Positions 17,602 to 30,295 of a DNA stretch of 64,000 nucleotides are shown here, in pieces. Both the position numbers and the translations under genes were made by a program. How positions within the stretch are numbered: position 1 is the stretch's first letter; each line of letters starts with the position of its first letter. The stretch is taken from assembly GCF_019195435.1 (NCBI RefSeq), contig NZ_CP078069.1:992001-1056000 (forward strand), in the 5' to 3' direction. Below the pieces are notes generated by a model. It was not told where the DNA came from and did no database searches. It was given only the letters and a program-made list of their open reading frames with translations. This stretch comes from Comamonas sp. NLF-1-9 (GTDB lineage: Bacteria > Pseudomonadota > Gammaproteobacteria > Burkholderiales > Burkholderiaceae_C).

Positions 17602-19278
17602 ATGCCTTCACCGCGCAAGCTGAGCACCTGGCTGCCCTTTCTGGCCTGGCCAAGGCCGAGTCGCGAGCTGCTGCGCGGCGAATTCTGGGCCGGCATGACG
17701 GTGGGCCTGATGCTGGTGCCCCAGGGCGTGGCCTACGCACAACTCGCCGGCATGCCGCTGGTGACCGGCATGTACGCATCGCTCATTCCCATGCTGGTGG
17801 CGGTGCTCTGGGGCTCTTCGGTGCGCCTGGGCGTGGGGCCGACGGCGCTCACCAGCCTGCTCACCGGCACCTCGCTCATCGGCCTGGCGCAGCCGGGCAG
17901 CGCGCATTGGGTGACGCTGGCGGTGTGGCTCGCGCTGCTGTCGGGCCTGCTGCAGGCCTTGCTCGGCGTGGTGCGCTTTGGCTGGCTGCTGAGCCTGGTG
18001 ACTTCGCCCATCCTCAACGGCTTCACCCAGGCGGCCGCGCTCTTGATTCTGCTGTCGCAACTGCCGGCGCTGCTGGGCCTGGACCTGCCCTGGCGCGCCT
18101 TCCTGCTGCAGCCCTCCTGGCAGGCGCTGGACGTGCAGGCTGGCGCCTTTGGCCTGGGGAGCCTGGCGTTGCTGTGGCTGGCCGCGCGCTGGCGGCGCAG
18201 CTTTCCCGCAGCCATCGTGGTCATCGCCCTGACCGCCGCGCTCAGCTGGGCCATGGGCTTTGCCGCCGCGGGTGGCAAGGTCGTGGGTGCGCTGCCCCAG
18301 GGGCTGCCGGCGCTCTATCTGCCGGGCTGGCTCAGCTGGGATGAGTTCAGCACGCTCTTGATGCCGGTGATGGTGATCACGCTGGTGAGCTTTCTGGAGA
18401 CCGCCTCCAGCGCCAAGGTGGACCATCGCGAAGGCGGCACGCAGTGGAACGAGAACCAGGACCTGATCGCCCACGGCCTGGCCAAGGTCAGCTCCGGCCT
18501 GTGCGGCGCGTTTCCGGTCAGTGCCTCGTTCTCGCGCTCGGCGCTGAACCTCTATGCGGGCGCGCGCAGCGGCTGGGCCACGCTGTTTGCCTTTGCGCTG
18601 GTGCTGGCCGCCTTGCTGTGGCTGCTGCCGCTGCTCTACCACGTGCCGCAATCGGTGCTCGCGGCCATCGTCATCGTCGCGATCAAGGGCTTGATACAGC
18701 CACGCGGCATGCTGAGCCTGTGGCGCGTCTCGCGCGTGGAAACGGCCACCGGGCTGCTGACCTTCGCGGTCACGCTGCTGAGCGCGCCGCGCATCTACTG
18801 GGGCGTGCTTACCGGGCTGCTGGTCAACCTCAGCTATTTCATCTACCAGCGCCTGCACCCGCGCATCATCGAAGTGGGCCTGCACCCGGACGGCACGCTG
18901 CGCGACCGCGCGCTCTGGGGCTTGGGCGTGCTCGACGAGGCGGTGCTGGCGCTGCGCATGGACGCGGCGCTGGACTTTGCCTCGGCCACCGCGCTGGAAA
19001 AGCGCGTGGCGGACGAATTCTCTGCCCGCCCGGCGCTCAAGCACCTGTGCCTGTTCGCCCAGTCCATCAACCGCATCGACGTCACCGGCGTGGAGGCCTT
19101 TGCCCGCCTGCGGCTGTTCGTGCAGGGGCGCGGCGGCTGCATGTACTTGAGCGGTCTGAAACTGCCGGTGCAGCAGACCCTGCAGGCAGCCGGGGCGCTG
19201 GAGCCGGGCCCGCATCTGGTGCTGTGTCGCAGCGACGCCGAAACCCTGCGGCACCTGGGCCACACCCGGGCAGATTGA
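17602..19278 (+). CDS. SulP family inorganic anion transporter with STAS domain
   Basis: A 558-residue permease. It has about ten to twelve hydrophobic segments (about 30-430) including the SulP hallmark GMTVGLMLVPQGVAYAQLAG, then GPTALTSLLTG and GAFPVSASFSRSALN. A C-terminal cytosolic STAS domain follows (about 445-545, with LCLFAQSINRIDVTGVEAF). SulP members carry sulfate, bicarbonate or dicarboxylates. Sulfate would fit the divergent sulfur-amino-acid gene, but this is inference. ATG 17602 is preferred; ATG 17578 is possible. Only about 30 bp separate it from the divergent start. Confidence 0.92.
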   Translation: MPSPRKLSTWLPFLAWPRPSRELLRGEFWAGMTVGLMLVPQGVAYAQLAGMPLVTGMYASLIPMLVAVLWGSSVRLGVGPTALTSLLTGTSLIGLAQPGSAHWVTLAVWLALLSGLLQALLGVVRFGWLLSLVTSPILNGFTQAAALLILLSQLPALLGLDLPWRAFLLQPSWQALDVQAGAFGLGSLALLWLAARWRRSFPAAIVVIALTAALSWAMGFAAAGGKVVGALPQGLPALYLPGWLSWDEFSTLLMPVMVITLVSFLETASSAKVDHREGGTQWNENQDLIAHGLAKVSSGLCGAFPVSASFSRSALNLYAGARSGWATLFAFALVLAALLWLLPLLYHVPQSVLAAIVIVAIKGLIQPRGMLSLWRVSRVETATGLLTFAVTLLSAPRIYWGVLTGLLVNLSYFIYQRLHPRIIEVGLHPDGTLRDRALWGLGVLDEAVLALRMDAALDFASATALEKRVADEFSARPALKHLCLFAQSINRIDVTGVEAFARLRLFVQGRGGCMYLSGLKLPVQQTLQAAGALEPGPHLVLCRSDAETLRHLGHTRAD

Positions 19279-19351
19279 GGCAGGCCGCAGCAGGGCGCAC
19301 TGCTACACTTGCGCGAGCCCCAATTCCCGCACGGCCCTGCCCTCACTGTCC

Positions 19352-20098
19352 ATGGATTCTGGTGACCTGCGTCTAGCCACTGCCCATGCCCTGGTCACCG
19401 AAACCCTGGGGGACTGCCTGCCGCCCGCCGGCAGCGGATCGGCGCGCTATCTGCAGGCCTTGATCGACGCGCTGTGCGAGCTCTCGCTCAAGGACCCGCT
19501 GACCGGGCTGCACAACCGCCGCTTTTTCGACGCCGCGATAGAGAGCGAAATCGACCGCGTGGCACGCACCGGCGAGGCGGCGCTGCTGCTGATGCTCGAC
19601 ATCGACCACTTCAAGCGGGTCAACGACGCGCATGGCCACCTGGTCGGCGACCTGGTGCTGCAGACGGTGGCGCACACCATCCGCGGCTGCATGCGCCCCA
19701 TGGACACCGTGGCACGCTATGGCGGCGAGGAATTCGCCATCATCTTGCCGGCCTGCCAACTGAGCTTTGGCGCGCGCGTGGCCGAGCGCCTGCGCCAAGC
19801 GATAGCGGCCGCGCCGATCGCGCTCACCCCTACGCAGCAGCTGCGCGTGAGTGTGAGCGTGGGCGGCGCCTACGCCATTCCGTGGATACGCAGTACCCCC
19901 AAACTCTGGATAGAGCGTGCGGACCTGCAGCTCTACCACGCCAAGGAAGCTGGCCGCAACCGCGTCAGCATCGAGGAGCCGCGCGACAGCACCGTCACCG
20001 CGGACGAGAAAAACATGCTTCTGGCACCGCTTTACACTTCTTCAGCCTGGGGCGAACTGTCGTCCAATCAGACTCCGCCCCATGGCAGCGCCCACTGA
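19352..20098 (+). CDS. diguanylate cyclase (GGDEF)
   Basis: A 248-residue soluble protein with a short N-terminal helical part and one GGDEF domain from about residue 45. It has DPLTGLHNRRFF, the metal-binding DIDHFKRVND, and active-site GGEEF preceded by the I-site RPMD at the canonical five-residue distance. It should make c-di-GMP and be product-inhibited. No sensor domain is visible. It overlaps or abuts the MinD-like gene (10-nt gap or 17-nt overlap depending on that gene's start), so the two are probably one operon. Confidence 0.92.
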   Translation: MDSGDLRLATAHALVTETLGDCLPPAGSGSARYLQALIDALCELSLKDPLTGLHNRRFFDAAIESEIDRVARTGEAALLLMLDIDHFKRVNDAHGHLVGDLVLQTVAHTIRGCMRPMDTVARYGGEEFAIILPACQLSFGARVAERLRQAIAAAPIALTPTQQLRVSVSVGGAYAIPWIRSTPKLWIERADLQLYHAKEAGRNRVSIEEPRDSTVTADEKNMLLAPLYTSSAWGELSSNQTPPHGSAH

Positions 20099-20108
20099 AT
20101 CCCCGACC

Positions 20109-20951
20109 ATGTCCGACGTGCCACTTGCGCCCCCTACCGCCGAAGCCGACGCTGCGGCGCAGGCCCGCCCGATCAGCGGCGCGCGCATCGTGGCGATCAC
20201 CAGCGGCAAGGGCGGCGTGGGCAAGACTTTCGTGTCCGCCAACCTGGCCGCCGCGCTCACGCGCCGGGGTTTGCGCGTGCTGGTGCTAGACGCCGACCTG
20301 GGCCTCGCGAACCTGGACGTGGTGCTCAACCTCTATCCCAAGCTCACGCTGCACGACGTGTTCACCGGCAAGGCCGAGCTCAGGGACGTGGTGCTGCCCG
20401 CGCCCGGCGGTTTTTCGGTGCTGCTGGCGGGTTCGGGCATGGTCGAGTATTCGCGCCTCACGCCCGAGGTGCGCAGCGAATTCCTGCACGTGATCGAGAC
20501 CATCACGCCCGACTACGACATCGTGCTGCTGGATACCGGCGCGGGCATCTCCGACGTGGTACTGTTCTCGATCTCGCTGGCCTCCGAGGTGCTGGTGGTA
20601 GCCACGCCCGAGCCGACCTCGCTGACCGACGCCTACGCCGCGATCAAGGTGCTTGCGGCGCAGCAAAGCCGCAGCCACATCCGCATGGTGATCAACCAGA
20701 CGGTGCGTCCGGGCGACGGGCGCGCCATTACCGGGCAGCTGCAGCAGGTGCTCAACCGCTTCGTGGCCACGGGCAGTGGACAGCCCCTGCGCCTGATCCA
20801 CATGGGCGACATCCCGGCCGACCCGAGCGTGCGCGACGCGGTGATGCGCCGCCAGTTGCTGCTGCAACAAATGCCCGGCTGCCCCGCCGCCCTGGCCATA
20901 GGGCAGTTGGCAAGCAAGCTGCAAAGCAGCCTGCTCGACCAGCCCCGCTGA
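20109..20951 (+). CDS. MinD/ParA-family ATPase, FlhG/FleN-like
   Basis: A 280-residue deviant-Walker ATPase. The P-loop is ITSGKGGVGKTFVSANLAAAL, with the switch region DADLGLANLDVVLNL and DTGAGISDVVLFS. It lacks an obvious MinD membrane-targeting helix of the cell-division type. Close relatives control flagellar number and placement (FlhG/FleN), but no flagellar genes are in the window. The neighbouring GGDEF gene suggests a surface or motility link. The ATG at 20109 is chosen; ATG 20082, inside the GGDEF gene, is the alternative. Confidence 0.85.
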   Translation: MSDVPLAPPTAEADAAAQARPISGARIVAITSGKGGVGKTFVSANLAAALTRRGLRVLVLDADLGLANLDVVLNLYPKLTLHDVFTGKAELRDVVLPAPGGFSVLLAGSGMVEYSRLTPEVRSEFLHVIETITPDYDIVLLDTGAGISDVVLFSISLASEVLVVATPEPTSLTDAYAAIKVLAAQQSRSHIRMVINQTVRPGDGRAITGQLQQVLNRFVATGSGQPLRLIHMGDIPADPSVRDAVMRRQLLLQQMPGCPAALAIGQLASKLQSSLLDQPR

Positions 20952-20986
20952 GGCCGAGGGCAAGGCTGAAAAAGCCCCTCGCGCTC

Positions 20987-21958
20987 TCAGACCGAGAGCG
21001 CGCCCATGCTGGAGACGCCAAAACGCAGCACGGGCGCGGCCGCGTCGGCAAAGGGCACGCTCATCGCGATCTCGCCTGCGCCATGCAGCAGGCAGCTTTC
21101 GCGGCGCAACTGCACGGGCGCCGCGCCATCGGCAAAGCGCACCCAGGTGCCGAAGCTGCTCAGATCGGTCAGCACCGCACTGCCCTGGCGCCAGTCCACG
21201 CGCGCATGCATGCGCGAGACGCGCGGGTCGTCCACGCGCACATGGCAGTTGGCGCCGCGCCCGATGTAGAGCGTGCCGGCCGCGGCCATGAAGCTCTGCT
21301 GCGTGCCGCGCCAGTCGAAATCGAGCTTGCCGTGCGCGGCGACCACGCCGAGCGCGCCGATCTCGCTGGGCAGGCCGCCTTGCACGGTCATGAAGTCGGT
21401 GGTCTCGTCCTCGCGCCATTCGAGCTGGTAGGCAAGCACCGGGTCGCTCTTGCCGCGCACTTCCATGTGGCCCATACGCACCAGCGCGACCAGGCCCTTG
21501 GGCAGGGTCTGCACCGTTTCCTGCGAGGCGAGGATCTCGCCCGGCGCGGCAATCTCGCACAGCCGGGCGGCGACGTTGACCGCATCGCCGTAGGTGTCGC
21601 CGTCCACCTCGACCACCTCGCCGCTGCACAAGCCCACGCGCACCGCCAGGCGGTGCGACTGGGGCAGTGCGCGCGTGGCCAGGTGTTGTTCGCGCATGAG
21701 CTCGACCACGCCCGCGGCCGCGGCGGCGCCGTCACCAAAGACGCCGAGGACCCCGTCACCGAGCTTCTTGACCACGCGCCCGCCGGCGTTCTTGATGGCC
21801 AGACCCATCTGGCGCGTGAGCGTGGTCACCGCCCGGGTCGCCTCGGCATTGCCCAGGGCGTCGTAGAGCGCGGTGCTGCCGGAAATGTCGGCAAATACCA
21901 CGGTCTTGATCTGGCTGGCCTGGGTATCGGGCACGAGGGGTGTTCCAGCAGGGTTCAT
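20987..21958 (-). CDS. class III nucleotide cyclase fused to an FHA domain
   Basis: A 323-residue soluble protein. The N-terminal cyclase domain (about 15-185) has VVFADISGSTALY (metal Asp), KKLGDGVLGVF (second Asp) and YGDAVNVAARLCE (Asn, Arg). The C-terminal FHA domain (about 225-305) has YIGRGANCHVRVDDPRVSRMHA and LTDLSSFGTWV. The usual FHA Asn of SxNGT is Phe here (SSFGT), while the phosphothreonine-binding Arg and Ser are kept. FHA domains bind phosphothreonine, so cyclase activity may be tied to a Ser/Thr kinase pathway. It converges on the MinD-like gene. Confidence 0.9.
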   Translation of the reverse strand: MNPAGTPLVPDTQASQIKTVVFADISGSTALYDALGNAEATRAVTTLTRQMGLAIKNAGGRVVKKLGDGVLGVFGDGAAAAAGVVELMREQHLATRALPQSHRLAVRVGLCSGEVVEVDGDTYGDAVNVAARLCEIAAPGEILASQETVQTLPKGLVALVRMGHMEVRGKSDPVLAYQLEWREDETTDFMTVQGGLPSEIGALGVVAAHGKLDFDWRGTQQSFMAAAGTLYIGRGANCHVRVDDPRVSRMHARVDWRQGSAVLTDLSSFGTWVRFADGAAPVQLRRESCLLHGAGEIAMSVPFADAAAPVLRFGVSSMGALSV

Positions 21959-22055
21959 GGGCAGCAGTCACCTGCCGTGTAGCGCAGGGCCGCACCACAT
22001 TATGGGGACGAAGCGTGTCCGTGTGTAAGTGCAAACGTCGAAGATTGTCAGCGCC

Positions 22056-24117
<2,062 letters not shown>

Positions 24118-24120
<3 letters not shown>

Positions 24121-24351
24121 TTGCTCATCTTCAGGCATGGGCCGCGGCTGCTGCATCAGGGTCTGCACCTGCTCGCGCACCTGTTCTTGCACCTGCTGGC
24201 CCTGCGCGCGCACCGTGCCCGTGGGCGCAGCCGCGGCCGGGGCCTGCAATGCCGGCACAGGCGCGCGGGTGGCACTGAGCTGCTTCTTGACCAGCACGCC
24301 GACCAGTAGCAGCGCGACAAGCAGGCTGAGGATGCCGATCACCGCGCGCAT
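24118..24351 (-). CDS. small single-pass membrane protein
   Basis: 77 residues. One N-terminal hydrophobic helix (VIGILSLLVALLLVGVLV) is followed by KKQLSATR, an Ala/Pro-rich linker, and a Gln-rich amphipathic tail (QQVQEQVREQVQTLMQQ) that could form a coiled coil. I do not recognise a named family. It precedes tadA on the same strand with repeat copy 5 between. The start at 24351 (MRAVIG) puts the positive charge directly before the helix; a longer form from 24366 is possible. Confidence 0.65.
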
Positions 24352-24701
24352 GGGCGGCGCCTGCAAGGCAGGTCAGACAGAGATGGCATGGCGAGCGTGG
24401 CGATACAGTATTTCGCGCGGTCGGGCATATTGCGGAATTCGTCCCAGAGTTTTTGCGCCTCTTCGCGCAGCAGCGGCTGCACCGGCACGGTGCGCTGCTC
24501 ATAGGGGCGCTTCATGTCTTCGCTGATGTTCAGGTCGGCGAACAGGTCGGCGTAGTCGCCCAGGCGGCGGCGTAACAGATGCGCTCGACGCGCGCCCAGC
24601 AGGCCGTGGCAAAACACATCGGGCATGGCTCGCATCTGGTGAACGGCGTGGCGATGCAGAAGCTAGCTGCCTTGCGTGTCATGGTCCTCGCCAGCGCTCA
24701 T
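24339..24701 (-). pseudogene. decayed guanine/nucleoside deaminase (CDA fold)
   Basis: Two reading frames together spell the C-terminal half of a guanine-deaminase-type protein. From about 24682 one frame gives TPFTRCEPCPMCFATACWAR and VERICYAA. After a single-base loss near 24560-24573 the other frame gives LGDYADLFADLNISEDMKRP, EQRTVPVQPLLREEA and KLWDEFRNMPDRAKY. The zinc-ligand His-Ala-Glu region is missing. A start-like stub (ATG 24701, MSAGEDHDTQ) runs straight into a stop, so an internal deletion plus a frameshift seem to have killed the gene. The last tail overlaps the small membrane-protein gene. Confidence 0.65.
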
Positions 24702-24893
24702 GGTGTTCCCCCGATAGTGATTGGAGCGTGCATCCTAGCGACAAAGCCGTGCGGCTGTACAGGCGTGTTTGCCCGATGCGTGGCGCCCGGCGCCGCGCCC
24801 GCCTGGCGCGCATAAGCACATAGCCAATGCGTCGTTTGCTGCTGGCGCCTTGCGCCGACAATCAGGCCTTTTGACCCACTGGAGGCTGCGCCC

Positions 24894-26174
24894 ATGCATC
24901 TCGATACCCTGGCGATCCACGCCGGCTATACCCCAGAGCCCACGACCAAGTCGGCTGCGGTGCCGATCTACCAGACGACCTCCTACGTCTTCGACAGCGC
25001 GCAGCACGGCGCCGACCTGTTCGACCTGAAGGTGCCGGGCAACATCTACACGCGCATCATGAATCCGACGACCGACGTGCTGGAAAAGCGCCTGGCGGCG
25101 CTCGAAGGCGGTGTCGGGGCGCTGGCCTTTGCCTCGGGCATGTCGGCGATCACCGCAGCCATCCAGACGATTGCCGAGGCGGGCGACAACATCGTCGCGG
25201 CCAGCACGCTCTACGGCGGCACCTACAACCTGTTTGCCCACACCTTCCCGCAGCAGGGCATCACCGTGCGCTTTGCCGACCCGCGCAAACCTGAAACCTT
25301 CGGCGAGTTGATCGACGCGCGCACCAAGGCCGTCTTTTGCGAATCCATCGGCAACCCGCTGGGCAACGTCACCGACATCGCCGCGCTGGCCGAGGTCGCG
25401 CACGCGCATGGCGTGCCGCTGATCGTGGACAACACCGTGCCCAGCCCCTACCTGCTGCGTCCTATCGAGCATGGCGCGGACATCGTGGTGCATGCGCTGA
25501 CCAAATACCTGAACGGCCACGGCAACAGCATAGGCGGCGCCATCGTCGACAGCGGCAAGTTCCTCTGGAGCCAGCACAAGGCGCGCTTCAAGCGCCTGAA
25601 CGAGCCCGACGTGAGCTACCACGGCGTGGTCTATACCGAGGCGCTGGGCGAGGCGGCCTACATCGGCCGCGCGCGCGTGGTGCCGCTGAGAAACACCGGC
25701 GCGGCGCTCTCGCCCTTCAACGCCTGGCAGATTCTGCAGGGCATAGAAACCCTGGGCCTGCGCATGGAGCGCACCTGCGAGAACGCGCAAAAAATAGCCG
25801 AAACGCTGGAGCAGCACCCCAAGGTGCAGTGGGTGCGCTACGCGGGGCTGCCAGGCCATCCGGACCACGCCATCGCCCAGCGCCTGCTGGGCGGCAAGGC
25901 CTCGGGCATCGTCTCGTTCAACCTCAAGACCGAGGGCGATCCGCGCGCTGCGGGCGCCCGCTTCCTGGACGCGCTCAAACTCTTTTACCGCCTGGTGAAC
26001 ATCGGTGACACGCGCTCTCTGGCCACGCATCCGGCATCGACCACGCACCGCCAGCTCGATGCGGCCGAGCTCCTGAGCGCGGGCGTGAGTGAGGGCATGA
26101 TCCGGCTGTCGATTGGCATAGAGCACATCAGCGACCTGCTTGCGGACCTGAACCAGGCGCTGGACGCAGTCTGA
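24894..26174 (+). CDS. metY: O-acetylhomoserine sulfhydrylase (PLP)
   Basis: A 426-residue PLP enzyme that makes homocysteine from O-acetylhomoserine and sulfide. The family start is LDTLAIHAGYTPEPTTKSAA. Other blocks are YTRIMNPTTDVLEKRLAALE, FASGMSAITAAIQT, VPLIVDNTVPSPYLLRP, the PLP Lys in VVHALTKYLNGHGNSIGG, and RLSIGIEHISDLLADL. The start has GGAGG (24881-24885) 8 nt upstream. It ends at a strong hairpin (repeat copy 6). No riboswitch could be recognised in the 190-bp leader. It is a second sulfur-amino-acid gene in the window, along with the metC-like one. Confidence 0.94.
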   Translation: MHLDTLAIHAGYTPEPTTKSAAVPIYQTTSYVFDSAQHGADLFDLKVPGNIYTRIMNPTTDVLEKRLAALEGGVGALAFASGMSAITAAIQTIAEAGDNIVAASTLYGGTYNLFAHTFPQQGITVRFADPRKPETFGELIDARTKAVFCESIGNPLGNVTDIAALAEVAHAHGVPLIVDNTVPSPYLLRPIEHGADIVVHALTKYLNGHGNSIGGAIVDSGKFLWSQHKARFKRLNEPDVSYHGVVYTEALGEAAYIGRARVVPLRNTGAALSPFNAWQILQGIETLGLRMERTCENAQKIAETLEQHPKVQWVRYAGLPGHPDHAIAQRLLGGKASGIVSFNLKTEGDPRAAGARFLDALKLFYRLVNIGDTRSLATHPASTTHRQLDAAELLSAGVSEGMIRLSIGIEHISDLLADLNQALDAV

Positions 26175-26183
26175 CCAGCTTTG

Positions 26184-26239
26184 TGCATCAAAAACGCGGC
26201 TGGCGCTTGTGGGGCAAGCGCCAGTCGCTATTTTTTTCA
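26184..26239 (+). terminator. repeat copy 6, acting as a Rho-independent terminator
   Basis: A perfect 10-bp stem (CTGGCGCTTG at 26200-26209, CAAGCGCCAG at 26215-26224) with loop TGGGG is followed by TCGCTA and seven Ts (26231-26237). It fills the gap between the convergent stops of metY and dctM and shares the dctM stop codon. This is the best hairpin of the repeat family in the window. Confidence 0.85.
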
Positions 26240-27514
26240 GTGCAACAATTGCGGCACGATGGTCGAGATCCAGGGCACGTAGGTCACGACGATCAGGAAC
26301 AGCAGCAGCAGCAGCGTCCAGGGCAGCGCCGCGCGCACCACCTGCCCTATCGTCATGTGCGTGATGCCCGAGGTGACGAACAGGTTCAGCCCCACCGGCG
26401 GCGTGACCATGCCGATCTCCAGGTTCACCACCATGATGATGCCCAGGTGCACCGGGTCTATGCCCAGCTTCTCGGCAATCGGAAACAGGATGGGCGCCAT
26501 GATCAGGATGATGCCCGTGGGCTCCATGAACATGCCCGCGATCAGCAGCAGCACGTTGACCACCAGCAGGAACTGCCAGGGCGCCATGCCCATGCCGGCG
26601 ATCGATTCGGCGATCTGCTGCGGAATGCGCTCGGTAGTGAGTACGTGGGCAAACAGCAGCGCATTGGCGATGATGAACATCAGCATCACCGTGACCTTGG
26701 CCGATTCCAGCAGCACGCCGGGGATGTCGCCCCACTTGAGGTCGCGGTAGATGAACACCGCCACCACGAAGGCGTAGACCGCCGCCACCGCCGCCGCTTC
26801 GGTCGGTGTGAACACGCCGCCGTAGATGCCGCCCAGGATGATGACCACCAGCAGCAGGCCCCACAGCGACTGGCGCCCGGCCACCAGCACCTCGTTCATG
26901 CTGGCCCTGGGCTGGCGCGGCAGATTGAGCACGCGCGCGCGCCAGTAAATGGCCACCATCAGAATCAGACCCAGAAGAATGCCTGGCAGGATGCCCGCAA
27001 GAAACAGCGCGCCCACCGAGGTTTCCGTGACCGCGCCATAGACCACGAGCACGATGGACGGCGGAATCAATATGCCGAGCGTGCCGGCGTTGCAGATCAC
27101 GCCGGCGGCAAACTCCTTGCTGTAGCCGGCCTTGACCATGCCGGCAATCACGATCGAGCCCACCGCCACCACCGTTGCGGGAGAAGAGCCCGACACCGCA
27201 GCAAACAGCATGCAGGCGAGCACCGAGGCCATGGCCAGCCCGCCCGGGAAATGCCCCACGCAGGCATTGGCAAAGCGGATCATGCGCCGCGCCACGCCGC
27301 CCGTGGTCATGAACACGCCGCCCACGATGAAGAAGGGAATCGCCAGCAGCGTGTAGTGCTCGGACGTCTCGTAGATCTTGAGCGTGAGCGAGGCGAGCGA
27401 ATCGTTGGTGAAGCCCAGAATCACCGCCAGCGACGACAGGCCCAGCGCCACGCCCACGGGCATGCCCATGAACATGAAGACGAAGAGCAGCACGAAGAGA
27501 ACCAGGGTGTTCAT
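26237..27514 (-). CDS. dctM: TRAP transporter large permease DctM
   Basis: A 425-residue membrane protein with about twelve helices: the ion-motive permease of a TRAP transporter. Family blocks are FMFMGMPVGVALGLS, the helix-loop IPFFIVGGVFMTTGG, the diagnostic AVSGSSPATVVAVGSI, CNAGTLGILIPPSIVLVVYG, and FMEPTGIILIMAPILFP. It starts by ATGA overlap with dctQ. With dctQ and dctP it should import a C4-dicarboxylate or similar carboxylate. Confidence 0.95.
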   Translation of the reverse strand: MNTLVLFVLLFVFMFMGMPVGVALGLSSLAVILGFTNDSLASLTLKIYETSEHYTLLAIPFFIVGGVFMTTGGVARRMIRFANACVGHFPGGLAMASVLACMLFAAVSGSSPATVVAVGSIVIAGMVKAGYSKEFAAGVICNAGTLGILIPPSIVLVVYGAVTETSVGALFLAGILPGILLGLILMVAIYWRARVLNLPRQPRASMNEVLVAGRQSLWGLLLVVIILGGIYGGVFTPTEAAAVAAVYAFVVAVFIYRDLKWGDIPGVLLESAKVTVMLMFIIANALLFAHVLTTERIPQQIAESIAGMGMAPWQFLLVVNVLLLIAGMFMEPTGIILIMAPILFPIAEKLGIDPVHLGIIMVVNLEIGMVTPPVGLNLFVTSGITHMTIGQVVRAALPWTLLLLLFLIVVTYVPWISTIVPQLLH

Positions 27515-28038
27515 GGCTTGGCCTCCATCTCTTCGCGCATCTTCAGCGCGTCTTCGGCCTCGTCACCGAGCAGGTGCACGTCCTGCCCGCTCAAGAGCTT
27601 GAAGAACAGCACGCCAAAGCGCAGCGCCAGCAGGATGAAGCCCAGGGGCAGCACGATCTTGGGCACCCACTGCGGCACCGGAATGTCCTGCATGTACACG
27701 CCCACGGTGTAGAGCTTGGACAGGTACTGCCAGCCGCCAAAGGCCAGCACGCACGAGTACAAAATGCACAGCGCCGTGGCCACCAGCGCGACCGCGCGCG
27801 CCAGGCGCGGGTTCATGATCCGTATCAAGGCGTCGATGCCGATGTGCGCACTCACGCGCACGCCGTAGGAAGCGCCGATGAAGATCATCCAGGCGAACAT
27901 CACCCCGGTGAGCTCCATCGCCCAGGTGAAGCTGTAGTTGAACACGTAGCGCGCAACCACCTGGCCAAAGGTGACCAGGGTCATGCCCGCCAGCATCAGC
28001 GCGAGGAAATACTCCTCAAGTCGGTCCATCCAGCGCAT
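27511..28038 (-). CDS. dctQ: TRAP transporter small permease DctQ
   Basis: A 175-residue protein with four membrane helices, the small subunit that pairs with DctM. Typical features are VTFGQVVARYVFNYSFTWAMELTGVMF and GASYGVRVSAHIGIDAL. The C-terminus is a charged cytosolic tail. A hairpin (28071-28098) separates it from dctP upstream, probably lowering permease expression relative to the binding protein. Confidence 0.94.
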   Translation of the reverse strand: MRWMDRLEEYFLALMLAGMTLVTFGQVVARYVFNYSFTWAMELTGVMFAWMIFIGASYGVRVSAHIGIDALIRIMNPRLARAVALVATALCILYSCVLAFGGWQYLSKLYTVGVYMQDIPVPQWVPKIVLPLGFILLALRFGVLFFKLLSGQDVHLLGDEAEDALKMREEMEAKP

Positions 28039-28070
28039 GCTCGGATACTCTCAGGTGAAATAAACAGGTC

Positions 28071-28098
28071 AAAAAAAGCGACCCAGTGTGCGGGTCGC
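28071..28098 (-). terminator. intercistronic terminator/attenuator between dctP and dctQ
   Basis: On the minus strand GCGACCC, a 7-nt loop, and GGGTCGC are followed by seven Ts. The stem is perfect (28078-28084 with 28092-28098). It lies downstream of dctP and upstream of dctQ. A partial terminator here is a common way to make more binding protein than permease. Confidence 0.8.
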
Positions 28099-28138
28099 TT
28101 CCCTCTTTGGGCTTGGCAGATGCAAGGCCCCCTGACGC

Positions 28139-30275
<2,137 letters not shown>

Positions 30276-30295
30276 GGCCGCTATTATCCAAAGCC

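Noticed and set aside
20952..20986. GC hairpin between the MinD-like gene and the FHA-cyclase as a terminator
   Set aside because: The stem has a bulge and no T-run on either side; too weak to call.
24702..24893. SAM or SAH riboswitch in the metY leader
   Set aside because: I could not find the conserved core of any SAM or SAH class. A covariance-model search would decide.
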